Assembly (NCBI GenBank): GCA_022414725.1
Contig: CM039464.1
Location: forward strand, 53,333,768-53,397,767
Length of the DNA: 64,000 nt
Origin: Microglena sp. YARC
Lineage: Eukaryota > Chlorophyta > Chlorophyceae > Chlamydomonadales > Chlamydomonadaceae
Direction: 5' to 3'
Shown here: positions 51,476 through 62,147 of the stretch, one piece after another
How positions within the stretch are numbered: the first letter of the stretch is position 1
Layout of the letters: each line of letters opens with the position of its first letter
Notes under the pieces: model-generated
Database searches by the model: none
What the model was told of the DNA's origin: nothing
What the model saw: only the letters and a program-made list of their open reading frames with translations
Translations under genes and position numbers: made by a program

Positions 51476-51818
51476 CGATGATGAGACAGATAGATGGTGC
51501 AGCATATAAGACACATGGTGCAACATACAAGACAGATTGTGCAGCATACAAGACATATGGTGCAATGTACAAGACAGATGGTGCAGCGTACAAGACACAT
51601 GGTGCAGCGTACAAGACAGATGGTGCAGCATACTTGACACATGGTGCAGCATACAAGACATACGGTGCAACGTACAAGACAAATGGTGCAGCGTACAAGA
51701 CACATGGTGTAGCATACAAGATAGATGGTGCATCATATACGACACATGGCGCAGCATACAAGACACATGGTGCAGCAAGGCAAATCATGCTGCATACAAG
51801 CCAAATGGTGCAGCATAC
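51476..51818. repeat. 21-bp satellite, left part
   Basis: About fifteen units of atggtgcagcatacaagacac, with a one-base alternation giving cac or gat variants. It is interrupted by the copia insertion and resumes at 56586. The multiple-of-three period keeps all frames open and makes spurious repeat proteins. Confidence 0.9.
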
Positions 51819-52164
51819 TATCAGCTTTAATACACTCCGTGGAGTGGACAGAGATGAAAGCAGCGGAACAGACGCGCCAATCTATACACGGAGACGAGAA
51901 TAACATTACAAGGACAGGCGGACGCCAAAGTACACCAGCGGTGTGAGAGGCGGATGCCTGTAACCTGACTAGATCCTAAGCCAGGAATCTTAAGCCGGGC
52001 ACAGGCAATACAGAGCGTGTCAGTGAGAGACCGGTGACGCAGCCAACAGGAAGCTGTCACTACGGGAAGCTGTCACAGTACTGTCAGGACCGATAGTTCT
52101 AAGGGAGTACACAAGGAGTCACCAAGACATAAAACAAGTGAGAACACCGCTATTCATGCTGATA
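51819..52164 (-). repeat. Copia 3' LTR
   Basis: 346 bp. Ends TATCAGC and GCTGATA. Identical in length to the 5' copy. Confidence 0.85.
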
Positions 52165-54597
52165 CTCCACCTATGACGCAGGTGACATACAATACCAGTA
52201 CTCCACCTATGGCACTGGAGACATAGAACCATAAACTGGTAGCAAACAAAAATTATAAAGGAACGGCTGAAAAACAGGAAACCAGAAGAAAGCCTTGTCT
52301 AAAATAAAAGGATGAGAAAGGATGAACCAAAAACCACTGTAGTACTCCGAAAATGTAGCAGCAAAAAAGTTGGGGCATACCGAGCTGAGCTGAGACCAAA
52401 ATGGAAATGTAACCAGCCATGGTAAGCGCAAAAATACTATTCATCTAGAATAGTAGGCACCAAACCAGAAAATCACAGGGAGGCCAAACAGAAATCAATC
52501 CTAATACCAGAGGAAGGGGAACAACGGTGACTAAAAGAACCGAGAACTAAATATAAAGAGAAGACTGAAAAAATCGTGTGAGAGCAGCACACGAGAGAAT
52601 CAAAGCCTAAAGGACGCAGACAAGAGGACGCAGACAAGGGGACACGAAAGACTACGATGGAAAAAGAAAGTCGATGGAAAAATCCACTACCTTAAAAACT
52701 ATTCTTAGCATAGAATTCATGACTAGGTTGGGATGAAAAAACCATGATGAACTGGTTTCTTACTCCAAGATGGAAGTAAGATGATTTATGAAAGGTAATT
52801 ATCATAAATCCCCAGCTACGGCACTAACTAAAAACATTCTAGGAGGTGGGTATCGCACCGCAAAGAACTTGTGCACTCAAGACAAACCAAGCGCCTAACC
52901 ACAAGGAAACCAAACCTGCAGCAACCGAAAAAATCCAAAGGATGCGAAGTTAAAATGTTCAAGAAACTTGTAACCAACAAAGGAAATACAGTTCAATGAG
53001 CAATAGAAGGTAAGATGTACAACCATAGTACATAAAACTTATTGTCCACTTGAAAAATAGGAAACGCAGAAAAAAGGACTTCAAAGAATTTACTGCAAAG
53101 GATGGACTGAAAGGGCGCTTGAAATACACTCGGAAGAACAAGAAAGAGGTGAGCGGCGGTACATCTGCAAGTACAACTGCAAGTACATCTGCAAGTACAA
53201 ATGCAAGTACAAGTGCAAGATTACCCAGCCCACCAATTTACAGTAAAATCCGAAGGGAAACAACTACTACACTCCACAAAAAGTTAGAATCACCTGAGGG
53301 GCTGGTGATCTAAAAACAGTGTGGAGTAAAAAGAAATAGCTAATCTATGATGAGCTCCACCGATTGAACCATCTGCCTATGGAACTAAGAGTCAGAAACC
53401 ATCAAGACGCTATAACGGTGGTCTGAATTAATTACCACCTTCCACCAAAACCAAGAAAGACAGCTGAAAGGAAGCTGCCTAAACAAAGCGTCGTAACGCT
53501 CCACCAATCTAGACTACCCTACAAGACAGTCTAGGAGGTGCTGAGGAATAGGCACCCACACATAGGGCCATGTTAACCTACAGCGAAGAACCATCAGCTG
53601 TTGGGATTTATGCTTAACCAGAGGTCCCCGCCTTGAACATAGTACCGAATCGGAGTGGTCACACCTGTCTCAGCACCCAATCTGCCCTCGGCCTTAGCTC
53701 GCGGATTTCGGTCTAGTGGCACATCTCCACCAAGACTCTAACCTCCACCGCTGCGCGCGTGTCGAATGTCCCCTACTGGGATTCAAACCTCCGCCGCTTA
53801 CCGCACCCACTCATGGGTCACGTTATGTTGGGATTTATGCTGAACCACTCAGCAGGTTGACATCCGAATTCGGATGTCAACCTGCTGAGAGGTTCAGCAT
53901 AAATCCCAACATCAGCACCATCAATTTGACAGCCCCAAGGGGCTATCAGGTAGTACAACCCCCAGGACAGGCTGAGCACTGCCTGCAGGGTCGGCATTCG
54001 TTGCCTCTAAATCAATGAATCCTGGGTTGACTGTAACACCCCAGCCATACGCAGTATCAGAGCCGGACCAGTGTTCAAGATCATCACTCACTCCACGTGA
54101 CGGCTAAATCATCGCAATGCCTTGTCCGGTATAAACCACCAGGGACGACAGGAGGCGAAGGGATCAACAACGCCTGAAGCCATCCGAACAGGTGGACGGG
54201 GGGTGGCGACTATTAGACAGTGGACCTATTATCAGGCACCACTATGACCTGAGGCTGTCCTAATCCTAGAGCTTCGCCGACGGAATGTGGTGCAGAGGAG
54301 GGCCTGGCGACCCCCTGAGATTCGGCTAAATTAAAATTCGGAAATACAACTCCCACCCGCCCTAAAACTTCACACACAATACAGCATGATCAGTCCCTGA
54401 CCTGGGATGCAATCTGGATACACCCCACCCAGGACAGCCATCAACAATTGGGGTTGCTAAAGGGCGTAGGGAATTACCGGCTACACTAACATATCACCGT
54501 TTGATGACAGGAGGGATGCAAGCGGGCACGGGGACCCATACTAATGGGAGAGCCCAGGAAGACAGTCTAGACTTAAATGGATATAGAGAGTACATCA
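52165..54597. other. Copia internal region without coding potential
   Basis: Purine-rich on the plus strand. Contains a (caagtacatctg)n short tandem near 53160-53215, a tRNA-like minus-strand stretch near 52855-52915 and an 88-bp palindrome (53825-53912). The phrase gttgggatttatgct also occurs at 53600. No reverse transcriptase or protease motif is seen. Confidence 0.5.
53825..53912. repeat. 88-bp near-perfect palindrome
   Basis: Arms of 44 nt run from ATGTTGGGATTTATGC inward to the centre CCGAATTCGG, with a single mismatched pair and no loop. Confidence 0.9.
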
Positions 54598-55005
54598 CTA
54601 CTCTCTACTACCTGGCGCAACATCGGAAACCCAAATATAATAAACCTTACTCACCAGGGAATACCCAACCAGTCTACCAAATAACGCCCTTTCGACTAGC
54701 TTGTTACGCAATATCCCATTTACTTCAAACGAGCAATGGCAACTATACACTCGTAACAACGACACATCAGGTAGAACCCCATAGAACAACTCGTATAGAG
54801 TCTTGTCACCCTGATTGGGCAGCAGGTTACGTAGGTAACAAGCACGGAGGAAGGCATAGGGCCAGAAAGACTTAGCTAGCATAGACTCCAAGTGGATACT
54901 CCTAGCTATGTTCTGCAAGACCCCATTGTACCTCTCCACAGGTGCGTTCTGCTGAGCAGTGTATACCATCGATAATAATGCACAGCACCAAACGATTTCA
55001 ACCAT
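54598..55005 (-). pseudogene. Copia integrase C-terminal fragment
   Basis: The minus-strand frame has the integrase-core end NAPVERYNGVLQNIARSIHL followed by FWPYAFLRACYLRNLLPNQG, then LYELFYGVLPDVSLLRVYSC. These match the stretch of copia integrase around the catalytic glutamate (E in APVERYNG), the following W-x-YA helix and the post-core LRVYGC segment. The DDE residues upstream and everything downstream (reverse transcriptase, RNase H) are missing, and there is no ATG in context. Confidence 0.8.
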
Positions 55006-56239
55006 TACTCGATACCACTTAACTCAAAAATTCCTAAGCCCTATCAGAACTCAAACACTTGAACACAAACCATGTAGCTAAGGCATACACCTAAGGAGGG
55101 CACCTAGGGGAAGGACCAGGGGCACGGTAAGACAAAGAACGCGACCTCTGTCGAACCACGGAACGCACCCAGGGGTCCCAAGGATCCTAAGAGAGAAAAA
55201 ATATCCACCAAGATATCATGCCAAAGAATCTCCACGGCCGCTGGACGAGGGCCAGGACGGCGTCCACTTCGGCCTTTAGCATGGGCGAAGTCCGGCGCTG
55301 CGAGACCTGGGATCACAGAAGGTGGGGAAGCGTTAGGGCGAAGTCGAGATTTGAGGTATGGGACAAAGGAGACGAGGATGAAAGTGCAGCAAGTCGCACC
55401 TGGTGCAGAAAATCACACCAATGGCAGAAAATCGCAAATCGCAAGGGCAGAATTCGAAAATTTATCGCTAGGATGCGAAGAGCAGAACCGAGGCATGTAA
55501 AGGTCCTAATATCCCGCCGTCGATGATCAGTCAATCCCAAGTCCCCCCCTCTATCGCTCGACTCACCCGGTTGGGGGGTAGAGGGAGCAGCACCCGTAGT
55601 GGTGCTGACCATACCCCCCTGCTTCCTACCACCTCCAGAACCTCCAGGTCCAGACGTGTAGGTCGTTCTCCTCTGGCGAACCCTACGGCAGTGCCGGCGA
55701 TCCGCCAGCTTGATCGAAAAAATTCTCCAGAAGGTAGCACAGAGCCACTAGAGCGCAAGCTCATGCCAGTAGCCGACCGTCGGCAGGGCAGAGCAAAGGG
55801 GGCACAGACGACGTAGACATCAGCAGGGAGCTTGGTCGGCTTGGCAACCTCCGGTATGCAGGCAGAGCCGCAAACACCGGAGAAATGGTAGCGACGTCAA
55901 GGACGCGAGCAGACGAAGACGGGGAACCTCCACCGATGTCCAGGCTAGTCGCCGACTTGAGTCTGCACGTCACAGTCATCTACGACAGACGGGAGGAGGC
56001 GACAGACGGCAGGGGAGGAAAAAGAAGGGAAGATGGAGGAATGATTGGGGGGGGTTACTTCCACGATGGCGGAAGGATCCTCCTCTCCGGCAGCAAAGGC
56101 CGCTGGCGCGCAATCGTCTAGCCAATTTGTCGTCATGTCAGGACTTCGGAACTTCCAGAATAAAGCTCGTTGAAGCCAAGTAGAGGACGACGCATAAGAT
56201 GCATTGCAAAGCAGTGGTACCATGAGGAGCCCGATAACC
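55006..56239 (-). other. Copia 5' internal region, gag remnant not recognised
   Basis: Several minus-strand frames of 70-100 codons but no Gag motif. The leader next to the primer site shares caaagcagtggta with the truncated element at 35.4 kb. Confidence 0.4.
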
Positions 56240-56585
56240 TATCAGCTTTAATACACTCCGTGGAGTGGACAGAGATGAAAGCAGCGGAACAGACACGCCA
56301 ATCTATACACGGAGACGAGAATAACATTACAAGGACAGGCGGACGCCAAAGTACACCAGCGGTGTGAGAGGCGGATGCCTGTAACCTGACTAGAACCTAA
56401 GCCAGGAATCTTAAGCCGGGCACAGGCAATACAGAGCGTGTCAGTGAGAGACCGGTGACCCAGCCAACAGGAAGCTGTCACTACGGGAAGCTGTCACAGT
56501 ACTGTCAGGACCGATAGTTCTAAGGGAGTACACAAGGAGTCACCAAGACATAAAACAAGTGAGAGCACCGCTATTCATGCTGATA
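56240..56585 (-). repeat. Copia 5' LTR
   Basis: 346 bp, followed on the minus strand by GGTTATCGGGCTCC. Confidence 0.85.
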
Positions 56586-56775
56586 CATACAAGACACATG
56601 GTGCAGCATACAAGACACATTGGTGCAGCATACGAGACATATGGTGCAACGTACAAGACAAATGGTTCAGCATACACGATAAATGGTGCAGCGTACAAGA
56701 CAGATGGTTCAACCTACAAGACAAATGGTGCAGCGTACATGACATATGGTACAGCATACAAGACAGATGATTCAG
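56586..56775. repeat. 21-bp satellite, right part
   Basis: Continuation of the array at 51476-51818, with the same unit and more variants (ggttcagcatacac, ggttcaacctacaag). Confidence 0.85.
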
Positions 56776-57850
56776 ATCTACTCACATGTGTTGGTTCTAT
56801 AACAACATATTGCCACTGTGTAGCCTAGTCAGGGGAGACTTCTTCGTGTTGTTCTCCCATTGTCTTCAAGGTACATGCACCTCTTGTCGTCGCTTGCGTC
56901 AGGAGCAGGAACCTAGTTAACAGGCAGGTGTCAATAATCAGACAGCAGGCAGGCATTTGTCAATCATGGAGGTACATAGGCATGCATGCAGGTGTGAAGC
57001 AGGCAGGCAGCAGAGAGAATTCAAGCAGGCGAGCAGGTAACTAAGCGGGCAAGCATGCAGGCAAGCAAACATTTAATTGACAAACAAGGAGGCACCTCGT
57101 ACCTCTGATGCAACAGCTGGAAGTAATTAGCTAGGACGTACTGGTGCCCTGAACACATCAGGTGGGCGCATCATGGACAGCAACAGGTGGGAGTGCAGGA
57201 AGTTTGGGGAGGGGAAGGAAGTTGAGGTAGGGCAAACAGGAAGTTGAGGTAGGGCAACAGCAGGAGGTGTGAGGTAGGGCAGGAAGTTGAGGTAGGGCAA
57301 CAGCAGCAGGTGTGAGTGCAGGAGGTTGGCCAGGAGGAGGTACGGGCACTGCATGTGGAGGTGGACCAGGTTGCAGCAACCGAGCAAGCGGCTGAGCCGC
57401 AGGTTCGGCGTCTGAGTCATGGATTGCTTGTCGACCTTGGCCTGGACACAATGAGCATTGGATCGGGTCGTTAGCATTACTGTTCCGCGTCAGAAAAACG
57501 ATTGCAAGGAAATCAGGCAAAAAGCACCAGCAGCGATTCAAACCTTCGACTTTCAAACCTGCGCAACTACCTGCGGCATTCGAATCCTCCCTCTCCATCC
57601 GCAACACTCAATTGCAACACTCAATCGGCTTGCCTGAAAGCATGACATTCGCCCAAGTAAAGCTGTGTACTAATCGACGAATTGAATATGGTCCAGCAGG
57701 TAGCATGGTTGAAGACAGCGGCTCTGTGCAGGAGTACAGCAGTAGTGGTTTGGTTCAGTGATGCGAAGATTAGAAGGCGCACGCAATCGTCTGCCATTTC
57801 GCAGATCTAGATGGTGTCTTCTTGGAAATTTGAACGACGAGGAGGGTTGG
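56776..57850. repeat. Unassigned sequence with short tandem repeats
   Basis: caggcaggc-rich DNA at 56920-57075, then about five units of aggaagttgaggtagggcaacagcag at 57205-57320. No coding sequence is recognised. Confidence 0.5.
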
Positions 57851-57880
57851 GGGTTGGGGTGGGGGGGGGGGGGGCGGTGT

Positions 57881-57912
<32 letters not shown>

Positions 57913-58014
57913 GGGGGGGCGGAGGGTTTTGCCGCGACAAAATGAATAGCCGATCTAAGTTGACAGCTAGGACGCAGGAGGGTTGGGGGCGGGGGGGGGG
58001 GGGGGGGGGGGGAC
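57851..58014. repeat. G tracts and GT repeat
   Basis: Three G runs (about 57859-57873, 57895-57910 and 57991-58012, the last 22 nt) with (GT)n between them. The phrase gaggagggttggggg occurs before the first and third. Confidence 0.8.
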
Positions 58015-58019
58015 GGTAA

Positions 58020-58870
58020 TCCTATCATCCTACTGTGTCTGACTCTTTCCAATCTCTTTCTCTATTCTTTTCGCTTTCGCCCCCTCTGACCCCCAGTGTC
58101 CTGGGTTTGAACAATACCGGGCACCTCCGCACTCTTGTCCATAGCTCACAATAATTATTATTTAACCACATGCACAGTCTAAGGTCAAACCATTGAGGCC
58201 TTGGGAAGTCATAACCCAATATTATGTCCTGGTGCCTGCCCAGCAGGAATGTAACCCACGCTAAATAATCCTGTCATTCGACGGTGTCAAATTCTTTCCA
58301 AACTCTTTCTCTTCTCTTTTCTTCTTGGCCATAGTCCAGAATAATTCTTATTTAACCACATGCACAGTCTGGGATCAAACCATTGAGGCCTTGGGAAGTC
58401 ATAACCCAATATTATGTCCTAGTGCCTGCCCAGCAGGAATGTAACCCACGTTAATCCTGTCATCTGACGGTGTCAAATTCTTTCCAAACTCTTTCTCTTC
58501 TCTTTTCCTCTTGGCCATAGCTCATAATAATTATTATTTAACTACATGCACAGTCTGGGATCAAACCATTGAGGCCTTGGGAAGTCATAACCCAATATTA
58601 TGTCCTGGTGCCTGCCCAGCAGGGGTGTAACCCACGCTAAATAATCCTGTCATTCGACGGTGTCGAATTCTGTCCAAACTCTTTCTCTTCTCTTTTCCTC
58701 TTGGCCATAGTCCAGAATAATTATTATTTAACCACATGCACAGTCTGCTGTGATCGAACCATTGAGGCCTTGGGAAGTCATAACCCAATATTATGTCCTG
58801 GTGCCTGCCTAGGGGTGTAACCCACGCCAATCCTGTCGGCCGACCGTGTTGAACTCTTTCCATGATTGTG
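58020..58870. repeat. 190-bp tandem repeat, four to five copies
   Basis: Each unit carries tttccaaactctttctcttc, ataattattatttaaccaca, gcacagtctgggatcaaacc, attgaggccttgggaagtca and atgtcctggtgcctgcccag. Copies start near 58020, 58262, 58455, 58645 and (partial) 58825, and are highly similar. Confidence 0.85.
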
Positions 58871-59069
58871 ATTGTGCAGGAGGCGGAGAGATATGGGAAG
58901 GAAGATGGGCTTGGGGGTTCGGTTAGTTACAAGAAAGAGAGGCATAGCTATCTAAAAAAAGATAACAAGAGGGCAGTTATATATTAGGCTTGGTTACCGG
59001 AGTTTAGGGGATGTGCTTCTTCGCTTGACTGGAGTTAGCTGTAGCGTATATAGAGCTGTAGTGTGAGGG

Positions 59070-60610
59070 GAAGTCAGCAAGTCAGTGAGTTAGTGAGTCA
59101 GTGACTCAGTGTGTCATTGTGACATTGAGTCAGTGAGTCAGTGAGTCAGTGAGTCAATCAGTAAGTGAGTCAGTGACTCAATGCGTTAGTGAGTCAATCA
59201 ATCATCAGTGAGTCCGTGAGGCAATCAGTCAATGAATCTGTGAGACAATCAGTCAGTGAGTCTGTGAGACAGTGCTTCAATTATTCAGTGAGCCAGTGAG
59301 TCTGTGAGTCTGTGAGTTAGTGAGTCAGTGAGTCAGTGAGTCAATGAGTCAGTGATTCAGTGTGTTAGTGTGTCATTGAGTCATTGAGTCAGTGAGTCAA
59401 TGAGTCAGTGAGTCAATCATTTAGTGAGTCAGTGACTCAATGAGTCAGTGAGTCAATCAATCAGTGAGTCAGTGAGACAATGAGTCAGTGAGTAAGTGAG
59501 ACAATGATTCAGTGAGTCAGTGAGTGAGTGACTCAATCAGTCAGTGATTCAGTGAGTCTGTGAGTTAGTGAGTCTGTGAGCCTGTAAGTTAGTGAGTCAG
59601 TGAGTTAGTGAGTCAGTGACTCTGTGTGTCATTGTGTCATTGAGTCAGTGAGTCAGTGAGTCAGTGAGTCAATCAGTAAGTGAGTCAGTGACTCAATGCG
59701 TTAGTGAGTCAATCAATCATCAGTGAGTCCGTGAGACAATCAGTCAGTGAGTCCGTGAGACAATCAGTCAGTGAATCTGTGAGACAATCAGTCAGTGAGT
59801 CTGTGAGACAGTGCTTCAATTATTCAGTGAGCCAGTGAGTCTGTGAGTCTGTGAGTTAGTGAGTCAGTGAGTCAGTGAGTCAATGAGTCAGTGATTCAGT
59901 GTGTTAGTGTGTCATTGAGTCATTGAGTCAGTGAGTCAATGAGTCAGTGAGTCAATCATTTAGTGAGTCAGTGACTCAATGAGTCAGTGAGTCAATCAAT
60001 CAGTGAGTCAGTGAGACAATGAGTCAGTGAGTAAGTGAGACAATGATTCATTGAGTCAGTGAGTGAGTGACTCAATCAGTCAGTGATTCAGTGAGTCTGT
60101 GAGTTAGTGAGTCTGTGAGCCTGTAAGTTAGTGAGTCAGTGAGTCAGTGAGTCAGTGAATCAGTGATTCAGTGTGTCAATGTGTCATTGAGTCATTGAGT
60201 CAGTGAGTCAATGAGTCAATCAGTCGGTGAGTCAGTGACTCAATGAGTCAGTGAGTCAATCAATCAGTGAGTCAGTGAGACAATGAGTCAGTGTGTCAGT
60301 GAGACAGTGATTCAGTGATCCAGTGAGTCAGTGAGCCAGTGAGTGAGTGACTCAATCAGTCAGTGATTCAGTAAGTCTGTGAGTAAGTGAGTCTGTGAGT
60401 CAGTGAGTCAGTGAGTATGTGAGTTAGTGAGGAAGTGAGACAGTGAGTTTGTGAGTCAGTGAATCAGTGATTCAATGTGTCAATGCGTCATTGCGTCAGT
60501 GAGTCAGTGAGTTAGTGAGTCAATCAGTCAGTGAGGCAGTGAGTCAATCAGTTAATCAGTCAATCAGTCAGTGAGACATTGATTCAGTGATTCAGTGATT
60601 CTGTGAGTCA
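59070..60610. repeat. GTGAGTCA octamer satellite, main block
   Basis: Continuous 8-bp units gtgagtca with variants (caatcagt, gtgagaca, gtgattca). A higher-order repeat of about 650 bp is visible: 59090-59620 and 59640-60150 share the same order of variants, including ttcaattattcagtgagcca. Confidence 0.9.
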
Positions 60611-61245
60611 GTTCCCATAATAAGCCCACGGACCCCACCCCAGGGCCGTGCGTGTGCGTGACTGCGTGTGCGTGTGCGTGTGCGGGGGCGGGGGCAGGGG
60701 CGGGGGCAGGGGCAGGGGCGGGGGCACACCGGGCGGGGTAGGAGCAAGCCACGCCACCTGCCGCTGGCCAAAAAACCGTTCAGTAGGACGGGACGTACCG
60801 TTCACGTCTGGGATGGGCCCAAACGTGAAATACCTTGTAAAATTCCTTAAAATCAACCAGACTCCTGATTGGTCTCATTTTTCTTGTATCAAATTCTTAG
60901 AATTAAAGCCAATCTATAAATGTGCATTGTATGAACGTTCAGCACTGCTAAAAATCCAACAACCCTTCAAAAACTCTCATTTTCGTCACTTTTTAGCCAA
61001 CAAAGCTGCAACATCCATCGATTCAATGAAATTCAATTACATCAAATTTAATTTAATTTAATCCTATTCGAATTGACAAAAAATAAAGCAATTGCATGCA
61101 CCCAAATCACGTGAATTAAATTAAAATGAAATGAATAAAATCGAATTAAAATTAAACAACATTCAATACAATTAAAATAAAATTAATTAAAATAAACTGA
61201 ATTGAGGATTCAATTCATTTCATTCGGGACGCGCCACCAGGCGCC
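60611..61245. other. Non-satellite island within the octamer satellite
   Basis: A GC-rich (gggggc)n piece, then unique and AT-rich sequence (attaaattaaaatgaa), closed by gggacgcgccaccaggcgccc. It interrupts the octamer array between ...gattctgtgagtcag and ...aatcagtcagtgag. It may be an insertion, but I see no inverted or direct terminal repeat. Confidence 0.45.
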
Positions 61246-61249
61246 CTTA

Positions 61250-61775
61250 ATCAGTCAGTGAGTGAGTGACTCAATCAGTCAGTGATTCAGTGAGCCTATG
61301 AGTCTGTGAGTCTGTGAGTTAGTGAGTCAGTGAGTCAGTGAGTCATGACTAACTAATCAGTGAGTCAATGAGTCAGTGAGTCGATGAGTCATTTAGTGAG
61401 TCAGTGAGCCAGTGAGTCAGTGAGTCCGTGAGTCAATCAGTCAGTGAGTCAGTGAGTTAGAGAGTCAGCGAGTCAATCAGTCAGTGAGTTAGTGAGTTAG
61501 AAAGTCAGTGAGTCAATCAGTCAGTGAGTCAGTGATTCAGTGAGCCAGTGAGTCAGTGAGTCATTGAGTCAGAGAGTTAGTGGGTCAGTGAGTCAGTGAG
61601 TTAGAGAGTCAGTGAGTCAATGAGTCAGTGAGTCAATCAGTCAGTGAGCCAGTGAGACAGTGAGTCAATCATTTAGGGAGCTAGTGAGCTAGTGAGCAAG
61701 TGAGTCAGTGAGTCATTGAGTTAGTAAGTCAGTGAGTCAATCAGTTAGTGAGTCAGTGAGTCAGTGAGTCTTGAC
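61250..61775. repeat. GTGAGTCA octamer satellite, second block
   Basis: Same unit as 59070-60610, ending directly against the right subterminal TTCGTAA array. Confidence 0.9.
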
Positions 61776-61799
61776 TTGGAATTAATGGGTTTTGGGTAC

Positions 61800-62147
61800 A
61801 GGGTACTATGGATTACTAAGCTAAGTTCCGAATTCTCCGTGATTTCGGGAGAATTCGTACCAATTTGGGATGAATCCAGTTCGTAATTTGCTACATAGGC
61901 TTCGTAAAATGCTTTGGGAATGAATCCAGTTCGTAAATTGATCATAGGCTTCGTAACAGGCTATGGGGATTCTCGATCTACGAACCCCCCCTCGTAATTT
62001 GCTATTTGGGCTTCGTAAAATGCTTTAGATGATAGACAAAACTTTACGAAGGGTCCTCATGACATTTTACGAGGGGGGGTCGTAGATTTTCACTTTACGA
62101 AACCTGTCCGAGAATTAGCAAGTTCGTAAAATGCTGTTTTATTCATA
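61800..62147. repeat. Right subterminal TTCGTAA motif array and inverted terminus
   Basis: About thirteen motifs, including two copies of gaatccagttcgtaaattg and ataggcttcgtaa. It mirrors the left end in composition and in the ctacgaacccccc/cccctcgtaa combination. Confidence 0.75.

Larger units (their letters stand above)
51819..56585 (-). mobile_element. Non-autonomous copia element, 98.8% identical LTRs
   Basis: Two 346-bp direct repeats (51819-52164 and 56240-56585) differ at four positions. The whole is flanked by the 5-bp duplication CATAC. The integrase fragment fixes the orientation as minus. On that strand the 5' LTR (56585-56240) is followed by GGTTATCGGGCTCC as primer-binding site, and the 3' LTR is preceded by the purine tract AGGTGGAG. 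Both LTR ends are TATCAGC...GCTGATA instead of the usual TG...CA. The 4.07 kb interior retains only one clear coding remnant. With such similar LTRs that indicates a deleted, trans-mobilised element, not age. Confidence 0.85.
50441..62147. mobile_element. 11.7 kb element with 27-nt perfect terminal inverted repeats
   Basis: The left end TATGAATAAAACAGCATTTT (continuing acgaact) at 50441-50467 is exactly inverted at 62121-62147. Dinucleotide TA lies at both ends. Inside each end, for about 270-340 bp, the motif TTCGTAA or its inverse recurs a dozen or so times in matched contexts such as ctacgaaccccccctcgtaa. Subterminal motif arrays of this kind are typical transposase-binding regions of large class II elements. 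No transposase frame is visible. The interior is satellite DNA, tandem repeats and a nested copia element. It splits a gypsy-like Gag. Confidence 0.75.

Noticed and set aside
51476..51818. CRISPR-like array
   Set aside because: The 21-bp units are contiguous with no unique spacers and lie in eukaryotic DNA.
54501..54875. Plus-strand 124-codon frame
   Set aside because: It is the shadow of the copia integrase fragment on the minus strand.
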